Assembly: GCA_947629775.1 (NCBI GenBank)
Contig: CANRFA010000007.1
Location: 21,139-85,138, forward strand
DNA length: 64,000 bases
Direction: 5' to 3'
Source: an uncultured Oscillospiraceae bacterium
Lineage (GTDB): Bacteria > Bacillota > Clostridia > Oscillospirales > Oscillospiraceae
How positions within the stretch are numbered: the stretch's first letter is position 1; each line of letters starts with the position of its first letter. Shown in pieces: positions 53,626 to 63,126 of the stretch. Below the pieces are notes generated by a model. The model was not told the DNA's origin and ran no database searches. It saw nothing but the letters and a program-made list of their open reading frames with translations. A program made the translations under genes and the position numbers.

Positions 53626-54755
53626 ACGACTACGGAAGAATAGACTCCTACATCCGGCGGCTTGTGGAGGAATCCGGTCCTGAGCGCACGGCGTGGAATC
53701 TGGAGCGGATCCGGGACGGGAAGCCGACCACCTGGAACTACATCGACGGCTGCATGATCACATGCCTGCTGGAGATGGCCCGCATTACGGGCGAGGAGGG
53801 GTACTTCACCTTCTCGGAACAGTTCATCGACGCCTTTATCGGCGAAGACGGGACAATCCGAACCTTCCAGGGGGAGAAGTACAACCTGGACGATATCAAC
53901 GAGGGCCGGGTGCTGTTTGAGCTGTACGCCCGTACAGGCAAGGAAAAATACCGCCTGGCGGCGGACCGGCTGTGGGCGCAGCTGGAGAAGCACCCCCGCA
54001 CCTTTGAAGGCAGCTTCTGGCACAAGGCCATCTATCCCAATCAGGTCTGGCTGGATGGCATCTACATGGCGCAGCCGTTCCGGGCCCTGTACGCCACCAC
54101 CTTTGGCAACGGCGATGTCTCGGACATCGTGGCGCAGATCCGCACGGTACGGGAGCGGATGCGCTCTCCGGAGACGGGGCTGTATTACCACGGGTACGAC
54201 GCTTCCCGGAAGGCCTTCTGGGCGGATCCGGAGAGCGGCTGCTCCCGGAACTACTGGCTGCGTTCTCTGGGCTGGTTCGCCGTCGCGCTGGCGGATCTGC
54301 TGGAAATCGTACCGGAAGGAGAAGCCAGAAACGAACTGGCGGACATCTTTACCGGCCTGATGACTTCGGCGGACCGCTATGCGGATCCGGAGACCGGCCT
54401 CTACTGGCAGGTTCCGGACCAGGGCGGACGGCCGGGAAACTATCTGGAAACCAGCGGAAGCGCCATGATGGCCTATGCCATGCTGAAAGGAGCCCGTCTG
54501 GGATTCCTGGACAGCGAATATGCCGCCAAAGGCCGGAAGACCTTTGACGGCATCATGGGACGCTATCTGACCTTTACGGATCACGGGCTCAACCTGGGCG
54601 GCATCTGCCTGGTGGCAGGCCTGGGACCGGAAAACAACCGGCGCCGGGATGGTTCCTATGAGTACTACATCTCGGAGCCGGTGGTGGAGAACGACGCCAA
54701 AGGCGTGGCTCCGTTTGTGCTGGCCTACACGGAGATCAGGCGGCTTACAGCATGA
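53622..54755 (+). CDS. Glycoside hydrolase family 88/105 (unsaturated rhamnogalacturonyl/glucuronyl hydrolase), TTG start
   Basis: TTGAACGAC start overlaps GH28 stop; TWNYIDGCMITCLLEMARITGEEGYF...VWLDGIYMAQPFRALYATTFG...GCSRNYWLRSLGWFAVALADLLEIVP. Confidence 0.92.
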   Translation: MNDYGRIDSYIRRLVEESGPERTAWNLERIRDGKPTTWNYIDGCMITCLLEMARITGEEGYFTFSEQFIDAFIGEDGTIRTFQGEKYNLDDINEGRVLFELYARTGKEKYRLAADRLWAQLEKHPRTFEGSFWHKAIYPNQVWLDGIYMAQPFRALYATTFGNGDVSDIVAQIRTVRERMRSPETGLYYHGYDASRKAFWADPESGCSRNYWLRSLGWFAVALADLLEIVPEGEARNELADIFTGLMTSADRYADPETGLYWQVPDQGGRPGNYLETSGSAMMAYAMLKGARLGFLDSEYAAKGRKTFDGIMGRYLTFTDHGLNLGGICLVAGLGPENNRRRDGSYEYYISEPVVENDAKGVAPFVLAYTEIRRLTA

Positions 54756-55524
54756 TTTTCATGCGATCCGAGTCTGTAATGGGAGGATCGAGATTCTCGG
54801 GGACGTACTGGCTGGGGGGAACTCCGTATCTCTTTTTGAACAGCCGGGAGAAATAGAGGGGATTGCTGAATCCGCACAGAAGTGCGGTCTCGGAAATATT
54901 CCGCTTGTCGTAGAACGTGGCGAGAGTCCGGGCGGCACATTCCAGACGCTTTTCCGTCATGTACTGGTGAGGCGTCAGCCCGGTTTCCTTTTTGAAAATC
55001 CGGATCAGGTATTCGGAGGAGAAGGGGAGCGTCTGCAGATAGGCGTTCAGATCAAAGCTGCAATCCGGGTAGCTGTGAAGAATCTGATTGGTGATATTCT
55101 GTACCATGTCGCTGTAGGACCGTTCGGGCTGTTTGAGGGCTACGGAAGTGGCGATCAGCTGGCCGTAAATGGGGAGCAGCGCGACAGATTCAGCGGACCC
55201 TTCCGAGTAGTAGTAGTGGGCCGCAGCGAACGCATTGCGGAGGCAGCCGTTCCGATCGGCGGGAATGATCTGAGGTTCCGTGCTGGTCAGGGTTGCTTCC
55301 CCCAGATTGATGTGATAGTTGGTGAATCCCTCCACGCTCCGATTGGAGTGGGGAAGGAAAGGCGGAATGATTGCTACATCGTTTGCGCCATAATCCAGCT
55401 GGTGATCGTCAAAGATCATCGTACCGGTGCCGCTGGTGCAGTAGATCAGTTCCCAGGAACTGTGGGTATGCCGGGAGACCGTGGTCGTAAGGGCGTGTTT
55501 GCCCACATAAAGGATCTGGTTCAT
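54745..55524 (-). CDS. AraC family transcriptional regulator
   Basis: Cupin N-terminus (SWELIYCTSGTGTMIFDDHQLDYGANDVAIIPPFLPHSNRS) and AraC HTH (SSEYLIRIFKKETGLTPHQYMTEKRLECAARTL...LCGFSNPLYFSRLFKKRYGVPPSQYV). Confidence 0.94.
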   Translation of the reverse strand: MNQILYVGKHALTTTVSRHTHSSWELIYCTSGTGTMIFDDHQLDYGANDVAIIPPFLPHSNRSVEGFTNYHINLGEATLTSTEPQIIPADRNGCLRNAFAAAHYYYSEGSAESVALLPIYGQLIATSVALKQPERSYSDMVQNITNQILHSYPDCSFDLNAYLQTLPFSSEYLIRIFKKETGLTPHQYMTEKRLECAARTLATFYDKRNISETALLCGFSNPLYFSRLFKKRYGVPPSQYVPENLDPPITDSDRMKIML

Positions 55525-55670
55525 GCTGGTTTCCCCCTGTTCTGAGAAAGCATGCCCTATTTTATCAGATCGGATCGGTTTTGTCTATTGTTTTTTTCGT
55601 CTTCCGCACCAGGTCGATGGCGGTTCTTCCGGGAACACCATCGAACACACTTGTAAGGAGGCAGAAGCTC

Positions 55671-56747
55671 ATGTCATATCTGACCCTGAAGGATATCAAC
55701 AAGATTTATCCGAACGGATATCACGCCGTTCACAATTTCAACCTTACCATCGAAAAGGGTGAGTTCATCGTTTTCGTCGGCCCCTCGGGCTGCGGAAAGT
55801 CCACCACCCTTCGTATGATCGCCGGACTGGAGGATATTTCCAACGGCGAGTTTCTGATCAACGACAAACGTGCCAATGAAATGGGACCCCGTGAGAGGGG
55901 CGTGGCCATGGTCTTCCAGAGCTACGCGCTCTATCCTCAGATGACCGTCTTTGACAACATCGCCTTCGGTCTTACCCTGCAGGGCGTGGACGAAGAAGTC
56001 ATCGAGGAGAAGGTGAAAAAGACGGCGGCCATTCTGGGTCTGACCGACTACCTGGACCGGCTTCCCAGGGCGCTTTCCGGCGGCCAGCGGCAGCGTGTCG
56101 CCATCGGCCGGGCCATCATCCGCAAGGTGGGCATCTTCCTGATGGACGAGCCCCTCTCCAACCTGGACGCCAAGCAGCGCGTTACCATGCGCTCGGAGAT
56201 CGCCCAGATCCATCGTCAGACCGGCGCCACGACCATCTACGTTACCCACGACCAGACGGAAGCCATGACGCTGGCGGACCGGATTGTGGTCATGAAGGAC
56301 GGGTATGTCCAGCAGATCGGCACGCCGTACGAGCTGTACTACCAGCCGGTGAACGTCTTTGTGGCCGGCTTCATCGGCGAGCCTCCCATGAACTTCATCC
56401 GGGGACACGTCAAAGGCGGAAAGATGCAGTTCGGCAATAATACCCTGGATGTGGCGGCGAAGCTGGGCAACCGGGCGAAACAGTACGAGGGGAAGGAGAT
56501 TGTCTTCGGTTTCCGTCCCGAATCCATCGAGCTGGGCTCTCAGCCGAAGAGCCATGTGGTGAAGGCGGAAGTGGAGCTCACGGAGATGCTGGGCGACAAC
56601 ACCAACGTGTACATCACCTCCCGGAACGAGAAGGCTATCCTCAAAGTGGATCCCCACGACACTCCGGAAATCGACAGCACCATTGTGTTCTCCATCCCCT
56701 ATGACAGTGTGTACCTCTTTGACGGAGAGACGGAGAACGTAATCTGA
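55671..56747 (+). CDS. ABC transporter ATP-binding protein (UgpC/MsmX type), second copy
   Basis: MSYLTLKDINKIYPNGYHAVHNFNLTIEKGEFIVFVGPSGCGKSTTLRMIAGLEDISNGEF...LSGGQRQRVAIGRAIIRKVGIFLMDEPLSNLDAKQR. Confidence 0.95.
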   Translation: MSYLTLKDINKIYPNGYHAVHNFNLTIEKGEFIVFVGPSGCGKSTTLRMIAGLEDISNGEFLINDKRANEMGPRERGVAMVFQSYALYPQMTVFDNIAFGLTLQGVDEEVIEEKVKKTAAILGLTDYLDRLPRALSGGQRQRVAIGRAIIRKVGIFLMDEPLSNLDAKQRVTMRSEIAQIHRQTGATTIYVTHDQTEAMTLADRIVVMKDGYVQQIGTPYELYYQPVNVFVAGFIGEPPMNFIRGHVKGGKMQFGNNTLDVAAKLGNRAKQYEGKEIVFGFRPESIELGSQPKSHVVKAEVELTEMLGDNTNVYITSRNEKAILKVDPHDTPEIDSTIVFSIPYDSVYLFDGETENVI

Positions 56748-56763
56748 TTTTTGCGGAAGGAGC

Positions 56764-57612
56764 ATGTATATGGATATTCGCTATTCGGCAAATCCTGAGG
56801 ACGTAAAGCGCTATACGACAGAAGAGCTGCGTCGCGAATTTCTGATCACGGATCTCTACGTACCGGACACGGTCAAAGCGACCTACTCCCACGTAGACCG
56901 TATGGTCGTTATGGGAATCATGCCGGTCAAGGAAGTCCTCCCCATCGACAAGGGTATCAATGTCTGGGAGAATTTCGGTACTTCCTTCTTCTTTGAGCGC
57001 CGGGAAGCCGGGGTGTTCAACCTGGGCGGAAAGGGGTTCATCGAGGCCGATGGCGTGCGCTATGATCTGGGGTACGAGGATTGTCTTTACATCACAAGGG
57101 GGACAAAGCAGGTTACCTTCGGCAGTGTGAAAGAAGAGGAACCCGCAAAATTCTATCTGGTCTCCAGCCCCGCGCACAAGAGCTGCAAAACCACGCTGCT
57201 GACCTTCGAACAGGCCAATCATCGGCCCTGCGGAGAGGCGGAGAATTCCAATCAGCGCGTGATCAATCAGTTCATTCATCCGGATGTTCTGGAGACCTGT
57301 CAGCTCTCCATGGGGTTGACGCAGCTCTCTCCCGGCAGCGTGTGGAACACCATGCCGAGCCATACACACGAGCGCAGGATGGAAGTATATACCTACTTTG
57401 AGATCCCGGAAGATCAGGTAGTCATCCATCTGATGGGCCAGCCCAAGGAAACCCGTCATCTGATCATGCAGAACTATGACGCGGTGATCTCCCCTTCCTG
57501 GTCCATTCACAGCGGATGCGGAACCTCCAACTATACGTTTATCTGGGCCATGGCGGGCGAGAATCTGGCCTTCGACGACATGGATAACCTGAAGCCCTGT
57601 GAGCTGAAATAA
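56764..57612 (+). CDS. kduI: 5-dehydro-4-deoxy-D-glucuronate isomerase
   Basis: MDIRYSANPEDVKRYTTEELRREFLITDLYVPDTVKATYSHVDRMVVMGIMPV...WNTMPSHTHERRMEVYTYFEIPEDQVVIHLMGQPKETRHLIMQNYDAVISPSWSIHSGCGTSNYTFIWAMAGEN. Confidence 0.96.
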   Translation: MYMDIRYSANPEDVKRYTTEELRREFLITDLYVPDTVKATYSHVDRMVVMGIMPVKEVLPIDKGINVWENFGTSFFFERREAGVFNLGGKGFIEADGVRYDLGYEDCLYITRGTKQVTFGSVKEEEPAKFYLVSSPAHKSCKTTLLTFEQANHRPCGEAENSNQRVINQFIHPDVLETCQLSMGLTQLSPGSVWNTMPSHTHERRMEVYTYFEIPEDQVVIHLMGQPKETRHLIMQNYDAVISPSWSIHSGCGTSNYTFIWAMAGENLAFDDMDNLKPCELK

Positions 57613-57625
57613 GGAGGTTTTCGTT

Positions 57626-58426
57626 ATGGATATCATGAAGCGGTTTTCTCTGGAGGGCAAGGTCGCGCTGGTCACCGGCGCCGCTTATGGAATCGGCTTT
57701 GCCATGGCGGAAGCGCTGGCGGGCGCCGGCGCAAAGATCGCTTTCAACTGCCGCAGCCAGAAAAACATGGATCAGGCTTTGGCCGCTTACGCCGCCAAGG
57801 GGATCGACGCGCACGGGTATATCGCCGATGTTACCATTGAGGAACAGGTGAAGGACCTGCTGGGAAAGATTGAGGCGGATCTGGGACCGGTGGATATTCT
57901 GGTCAACAACGCCGGCATCATCCGCCGCATTCCCATGACGGAGATGAGCGCCGAGGAATTCCGCCAGGTGGTGGATATCGACCTTGTGGGGCCCTTTATC
58001 TGCTCGAAGGCCGTCATTCCCGGAATGGTGGAGCGGGGACACGGCAAGATCATCAACGTATGTTCCATGATGAGCGAGCTGGGACGGGAGACCGTCTCCG
58101 CCTATGCTGCGGCCAAGGGCGGGCTGAAAATGCTGACCCGCAACATCTGTTCGGAGTACGGTGCGGCCAATATCCAGTGCAACGGCATTGGGCCCGGCTA
58201 CATCGCCACGCCTCAGACCGCTCCTTTGCGGGAGCGTCAGCCGGACGGCAGTCCCCATCCCTTTGATTCCTTCCTGATGGCGAAGACCCCCGCGGGCCGC
58301 TGGGGCACGCCCGAGGACCTGATGGGCCCCGTGGTGTTCCTGGCCTCCGAGGCCTCCGACTTTGTGAACGGCCACATTCTCTATGTGGACGGCGGTATCC
58401 TGGCCTACTTCGGCAAGCAGCCCTGA
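57626..58426 (+). CDS. kduD: SDR oxidoreductase (KduD / gluconate 5-dehydrogenase-like)
   Basis: FSLEGKVALVTGAAYGIGFAMAEALAGAGAKIAFNCRS...DILVNNAGIIRRIPMTEMSAEEFRQVVDIDL...SAYAAAKGGLKMLTRNIC; next to kduI. Confidence 0.85.
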   Translation: MDIMKRFSLEGKVALVTGAAYGIGFAMAEALAGAGAKIAFNCRSQKNMDQALAAYAAKGIDAHGYIADVTIEEQVKDLLGKIEADLGPVDILVNNAGIIRRIPMTEMSAEEFRQVVDIDLVGPFICSKAVIPGMVERGHGKIINVCSMMSELGRETVSAYAAAKGGLKMLTRNICSEYGAANIQCNGIGPGYIATPQTAPLRERQPDGSPHPFDSFLMAKTPAGRWGTPEDLMGPVVFLASEASDFVNGHILYVDGGILAYFGKQP

Positions 58427-59205
58427 TGCGTTCCGTTGCCTTTCAGGCTTTGGGGGCGGAAGTTCATGGCTTCCTGCAGGAGGAGTATGAGACTCTGCGG
58501 GCCCATCAGGTGCGGCCTGCGCTTGTGATCTGCCCGGGGGGCGCCTATCGATGGCGCTCCCCCCGGGAGAAAGATCCGCCGGCGCTGGAGTTTCTCTCCA
58601 TGGGCTACCAGGTGTTCATCCTGGAGTACGCCTGTGGACGGGAGGCAGGAAACTTTCTTCCCCTGCGGCAGCTGGCGGAGACCCTTCATCTGCTGCGGGA
58701 ACACGCCGCGCAATGGAGCCTGGATCCCGGGCGGATCGCGGTGATGGGATTTTCCGCCGGGGGGCACCTGGCGGCCAGCCTGGGGGCGCTTTGGGCGGAT
58801 CCGACGCTGCGATTGCCGTCGGACTGCTGTCCGGACGCCCTCATTCTCTGCTATCCGGTGATCAGCACGGGGGAATTTGCCCATGAAGAATCCGCGGAAT
58901 GGGTCTCCGGGGGCGATCCGGCCGTTCGGGCAAAGCTCCACATTCCGGACCAGGTGACGTCTTCCTTTCCGCCCACCTTTCTCTGGCACGGGGGAGAAGA
59001 CGACAGCGTCCCCCCGGAGAACAGCCTCATGCTGGCTCTTCGGCTGCGGCAGAAGGGGGTACCCTTTGAATTTCACCTGTTCGAGGCGGGGGCTCATGGA
59101 ATCTCCACCTGTACGCAGGAGGTGGAAACTCCGGATGGAGTGTGCCGGGCCTGGGTGCCGCTCTGCCGGGTGTGGCTGAACCGCAGATTTCATTACACCC
59201 CATAG
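58426..59205 (+). CDS. Alpha/beta hydrolase (acetylesterase-like)
   Basis: VICPGGAYRWRSPREKDPPALEFLSMGYQVFILEYACG...RIAVMGFSAGGHLAASLGALW (GxSxG)...HGGEDDSVPPENSLMLALRLRQKGVPFEFHLFEAGAHGI. Confidence 0.9.
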   Translation: MRSVAFQALGAEVHGFLQEEYETLRAHQVRPALVICPGGAYRWRSPREKDPPALEFLSMGYQVFILEYACGREAGNFLPLRQLAETLHLLREHAAQWSLDPGRIAVMGFSAGGHLAASLGALWADPTLRLPSDCCPDALILCYPVISTGEFAHEESAEWVSGGDPAVRAKLHIPDQVTSSFPPTFLWHGGEDDSVPPENSLMLALRLRQKGVPFEFHLFEAGAHGISTCTQEVETPDGVCRAWVPLCRVWLNRRFHYTP

Positions 59206-59246
59206 CGGGTCCGACATATCCTGCTATCTGACAATCAATACGGAGG

Positions 59247-60749
59247 GTGATTCGTATGGAGAAACTCAATTATGATGTCCTGGCCCGGTCCGGGTATCAG
59301 GGCTATATTCTGAAAGACGCCCCGGAGAAGGTGCTCCAGTTCGGCGAGGGCAACTTCCTCCGGGCTTTTGTGGACTACTGGTTCGACATGTCCAACGAGA
59401 AGGCGGGCTGGAATGGCAAGTGCGTGCTGGTACAGCCCATCGCGCCCGGTCTGGCGACCCTCATCAACGAGCAGGAGGGCCTCTATACCCTTTATCTGCG
59501 GGGCAGAGAGAACGGCGAGAAGGTGGATCGCAAGCGGGTGATCTCCTGTGTCTCCCGGGCCATCAACCCCTATGAGGGCGATGGGTTCGAGTCCATGCTG
59601 GAGCTGGCCCGGTCCGCAGATCTGGAGTACATTGTCTCCAACACCACCGAGGCCGGTATCGTCTACGACCCCGCGTGCGGGCCGGACGATCGTCCCGCCT
59701 CTTCGTTCCCGGCCAAGCTGACCCAGGTTCTGCTGGCGCGTTACGAGGCGGGGCAGCCCGGACTGGTCATCCTCTCCTGCGAGCTGATTGACAACAACGG
59801 GAAGGAGCTGCTGAAGTGCGTCAATCAGTACATTGACCAGTGGGGCCTTTCCGAGGGCTTCCGGAAGTATGTCAACGAGGACTGCACCTTCTGTTCCACC
59901 CTGGTAGACCGCATTGTACCCGGCCGCATCCGCGACCCGGAAGAAGTGGCCCGTCTGGAAAAGGAGCACGGCTACGCGGATCCTCTGCTGGATGTGGGCG
60001 AAGTGTTCGGGGTATGGAACATCGAAGGACCGGCCTGGCTGGAGGAGAAGCTCCCCTTCCGCAAGGCGGGGCTCAACTGCATCGTGGTGCCGGATGTCAC
60101 ACCCTATAAGAAGCGCAAGGTCCGCATCCTCAACGGCGCCCACACCGGGTTTGTGCTGGGAGCCTACCTGGCCGGCTTTGATATCGTCCGGGACTGCATG
60201 CAGGACGAGACGGTCAGCGCCTTTATGAATAAGATGCTCTACGATGAGGTTATTCCCACCCTGCCTCTGGATCGGGACGATCTGATGAGCTTTGCCTCCG
60301 CCGTACAGGACCGCTTCAACAACCCCTTCATCAACCACGAGCTGATGAGCATCTCGCTGAACTCCACCTCCAAGTACCGCGCCCGCAACCTGCCCAGTCT
60401 GCTGGAGTATGTGGAGAAGAAGGGTGCCCTGCCTCCCTGCCTGGTGACCGGCTTTGCCGCCTATATGGCCTTCTTCTCTTCGGACATTCAGGAACTGAAC
60501 GACAGCGGTCTGGTCTGCCGTCGACCGAAAGGAAACACTTACGTCTGCTCGGACGATCGCTATGTCCTGGAGTTCTACTGGGCTCATAAGGACGACAGCG
60601 CCGCCGATCTGACCCATGCGGTGATGACCAATGAACGCATGTGGGGCATGGATCTGACCGCCATTCCCGGCTTTGAAGCCGCAGCGGCCGCCGCGCTGGA
60701 GAAGATCCGCGCCGAGGGCGCGAAGGCGGCCTACGCCGCCTGCCTGTGA
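59247..60749 (+). CDS. uxaB: Tagaturonate reductase
   Basis: MEKLNYDVLARSGYQGYILKDAPEKVLQFGEGNFLRAFVDYWFDMSNEKAGWNGKCVLVQPI...TVSAFMNKMLYDEVIPTLPLDRDDLMSFASAVQDRFNNPFINHELMSISLNSTSKYRAR; likely start 59256. Confidence 0.93.
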   Translation: MIRMEKLNYDVLARSGYQGYILKDAPEKVLQFGEGNFLRAFVDYWFDMSNEKAGWNGKCVLVQPIAPGLATLINEQEGLYTLYLRGRENGEKVDRKRVISCVSRAINPYEGDGFESMLELARSADLEYIVSNTTEAGIVYDPACGPDDRPASSFPAKLTQVLLARYEAGQPGLVILSCELIDNNGKELLKCVNQYIDQWGLSEGFRKYVNEDCTFCSTLVDRIVPGRIRDPEEVARLEKEHGYADPLLDVGEVFGVWNIEGPAWLEEKLPFRKAGLNCIVVPDVTPYKKRKVRILNGAHTGFVLGAYLAGFDIVRDCMQDETVSAFMNKMLYDEVIPTLPLDRDDLMSFASAVQDRFNNPFINHELMSISLNSTSKYRARNLPSLLEYVEKKGALPPCLVTGFAAYMAFFSSDIQELNDSGLVCRRPKGNTYVCSDDRYVLEFYWAHKDDSAADLTHAVMTNERMWGMDLTAIPGFEAAAAAALEKIRAEGAKAAYAACL

Positions 60750-60767
60750 AAGAGGCGGAGGTCTGGC

Positions 60768-62240
60768 ATGCCTGATCTGATTCAGATTCATGAGGCGGAC
60801 AACGTGGCGGTGGCCCTTCATCCGATCCCGGCGGGAACCGTCTTCGCCGGGGTCACTGCCACGATGGAGATTCCCCAGGGCCATAAGATGGCTCTGAAGA
60901 GCGTTCCGGCGGGAGAGATGGTGATCAAATACGGCCTTCCCATCGGCCACGCCACCCGCGATCTGCTGCCCGGCGAGTGGGTGCATACCCACAATATGGC
61001 CACCAACCTTTCCGGTGAGGTGGAGTATGTCTATCAGCCCCATGTGGTGCCGCTTGCGCCTCTGCCGCCCCGGACGTTCCAGGGCTATCGCCGGAAGGAC
61101 GGCAAAGCCGCCATCCGCAACGAAATCTGGATTCTTCCCACTGTGGGCTGCGTCAACGATGTGGCAAAGGCTCTGGTCCGGGAGAATCAGGACCTGGTAG
61201 CGGGCACCATTGACGGACTCTACTGTTTTCCCCATCCCTTTGGCTGTTCCCAGACCGGCGCGGATCACGCCCAGACCCGCAAGCTGCTGGCCGCGCTGGC
61301 CCGCCACCCCAATGCGGGGGCGGTTCTTGTGCTGAGTCTGGGGTGTGAAAACCTGACCCATGAGCAGTTCCTGGCGGAGCTGGGGGACTATGATCCGGAG
61401 CGGGTCAGGTTCCTCACCTGTCAGGAGGTCCCCGACGAGATGGAGGCGGGGCGCGCGCTCCTGGAGGCCTGCGCCGCTTTTGCGGGGCAGTTCCATCGGG
61501 AGGAGATCCCCGTCAGCGAACTGGTTGTCGGCATGAAGTGCGGCGGATCGGACGGCCTGTCCGGCATTACCGCCAATCCGGTGGTCGGGCGTTTCTCCGA
61601 TCTTCTGTGCGCCATGGGCGGCACAACGGTGCTGACCGAAGTTCCGGAAATGTTCGGCGCTGAGGCCCATCTGATGGGGCGCTGCGTCAGCGAAGAGGTT
61701 TTTCAGAAAGCGGCCAGCATGCTGAACGGGTTCAAAAACTACTTTATCCGCCACAACGAGGTGGTTTACGACAACCCAAGTCCCGGAAACCGGCAGGGCG
61801 GGATCACCACCCTGGAGGACAAGTCCTGCGGCTGTGTGCAGAAAGGCGGCTCCGCCCCCATCGTGGACGTGATCGATTATGGCGACGCCGTGACGAAGAA
61901 GGGGCTTAACATGCTCTATGGACCCGGCAACGACCTGGTTTCCGCAACCGCTCTGACGGCGGCTGGAGCGCACCTGATCCTGTTCACAACAGGCCGCGGC
62001 ACGCCGTTCGGCGCGCCGGCGCCCACCGTCAAGATCGCCACCAATACGCCGCTGGCCACCCGCAAGAAGGGCTGGATCGATTTCAACGCCGGTGTAGTGG
62101 CGGACGGAGCGCGGACCATTGCCCAGGCGGGCGAGGACCTGCTGGATCTGGTCTGCCGGACCGCCAGCGGCCAGCTGACCATGACCGAGAAGAAAGGTTT
62201 CCGGGAGATCTCCATTTTCAAGGACGGCGTGGTTCTGTAA
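60768..62240 (+). CDS. uxaA: Altronate dehydratase
   Basis: N-terminal SAF domain (NVAVALHPIPAGTVF) and GYRRKDGKAAIRNEIWILPTVGCVNDVAKALVRENQ...FPHPFGCSQTGADHAQTRKLLAALARHPNAGAVLVLSLGCENL...GMKCGGSDGLSGITANPVVG. Confidence 0.95.
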   Translation: MPDLIQIHEADNVAVALHPIPAGTVFAGVTATMEIPQGHKMALKSVPAGEMVIKYGLPIGHATRDLLPGEWVHTHNMATNLSGEVEYVYQPHVVPLAPLPPRTFQGYRRKDGKAAIRNEIWILPTVGCVNDVAKALVRENQDLVAGTIDGLYCFPHPFGCSQTGADHAQTRKLLAALARHPNAGAVLVLSLGCENLTHEQFLAELGDYDPERVRFLTCQEVPDEMEAGRALLEACAAFAGQFHREEIPVSELVVGMKCGGSDGLSGITANPVVGRFSDLLCAMGGTTVLTEVPEMFGAEAHLMGRCVSEEVFQKAASMLNGFKNYFIRHNEVVYDNPSPGNRQGGITTLEDKSCGCVQKGGSAPIVDVIDYGDAVTKKGLNMLYGPGNDLVSATALTAAGAHLILFTTGRGTPFGAPAPTVKIATNTPLATRKKGWIDFNAGVVADGARTIAQAGEDLLDLVCRTASGQLTMTEKKGFREISIFKDGVVL

Positions 62241-62271
62241 CCGGGCCGCGAAAGGACAAGGAGGGTGAACC

Positions 62272-63126
62272 ATGCAGATCGGAATCCGGCTGCACGATGT
62301 GAATACCGGCATGGGACCGGAGTATCAGACCCTGGAATCCCGGGCCGCAAGGGCCCGGGAAGAGGGCTTCTGCTGTATCCACCTGGCGTTCTCCAAAGTG
62401 ATGGCGGGGATGACCTTTGACGCCTCCGCGCTGACCGAGGGGCTGGCCATGTATACCCGGAGGCTGCTGGAGCGTAAAGACCTGGATGTGGCCGTGCTGG
62501 GCTGCTACCTGAATCTGGCCCATCCGGATCCGGAGAAGCTGGCAGAAATCCAGAGTCGCTACTTCGGGCATATCCGGGTGGCTTCCCTGCTGGGGGCCGG
62601 CGTGGTGGGGACCGAAACAGGCGCGCCTAATCCCCAGTACAAAATCGACGCCAACACCCATACGCAGGAGGCACTGGAGAGCTTCATCCGGGGCCTGGCC
62701 CCAGTGGTGGAGTGCGCGGAGCACTACGGTGTGACCATGGCCATTGAACCGGTGTGGAAACACATCGTGTACAACGCGGACCGGGCGGTGGAGGTTCTGA
62801 ACGCCATTCGCAGTCCGAACCTGCGCATCATTCTCGATCCCGTCAACCTGCTGTATCCGGGCAATATCGATACCCGGGAGCAGGTGATCGGAGACGCCAT
62901 TGAGAAACTGGGGGACCAGGTGGCGGTCGTCCATCTGAAGGATTTCATCCCTGCGGGAGACGATCTGAAGAGCATCGCGGCCGGGACCGGCCAGATGGAC
63001 TACACGCAGATCCTCCGGTTCATGAAAAGCCGCAAGCCGTTTATCCAGGCCACCCTGGAAAACACAAACAACGACAACGCCGCGACGTCCAGGCTCTTCC
63101 TGGAAGAGCAGTACGCCGCGCTCTGA
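62272..63126 (+). CDS. Sugar phosphate isomerase/epimerase (TIM barrel)
   Basis: MQIGIRLHDVNTGMGPEYQTLESRAARAREEGFCCIHLAFSKV...HYGVTMAIEPVWKHIVYNADRAVEVLNAIRSPNLRIILDPVNLLYPGN...VVHLKDFIP. Confidence 0.92.
   Translation: MQIGIRLHDVNTGMGPEYQTLESRAARAREEGFCCIHLAFSKVMAGMTFDASALTEGLAMYTRRLLERKDLDVAVLGCYLNLAHPDPEKLAEIQSRYFGHIRVASLLGAGVVGTETGAPNPQYKIDANTHTQEALESFIRGLAPVVECAEHYGVTMAIEPVWKHIVYNADRAVEVLNAIRSPNLRIILDPVNLLYPGNIDTREQVIGDAIEKLGDQVAVVHLKDFIPAGDDLKSIAAGTGQMDYTQILRFMKSRKPFIQATLENTNNDNAATSRLFLEEQYAAL

Noticed and set aside
59235-62312. 1025-aa minus-strand ORF
   Set aside because: Antisense to uxaB and uxaA, which are unmistakable; composition typical of reverse-frame GC-rich translation.
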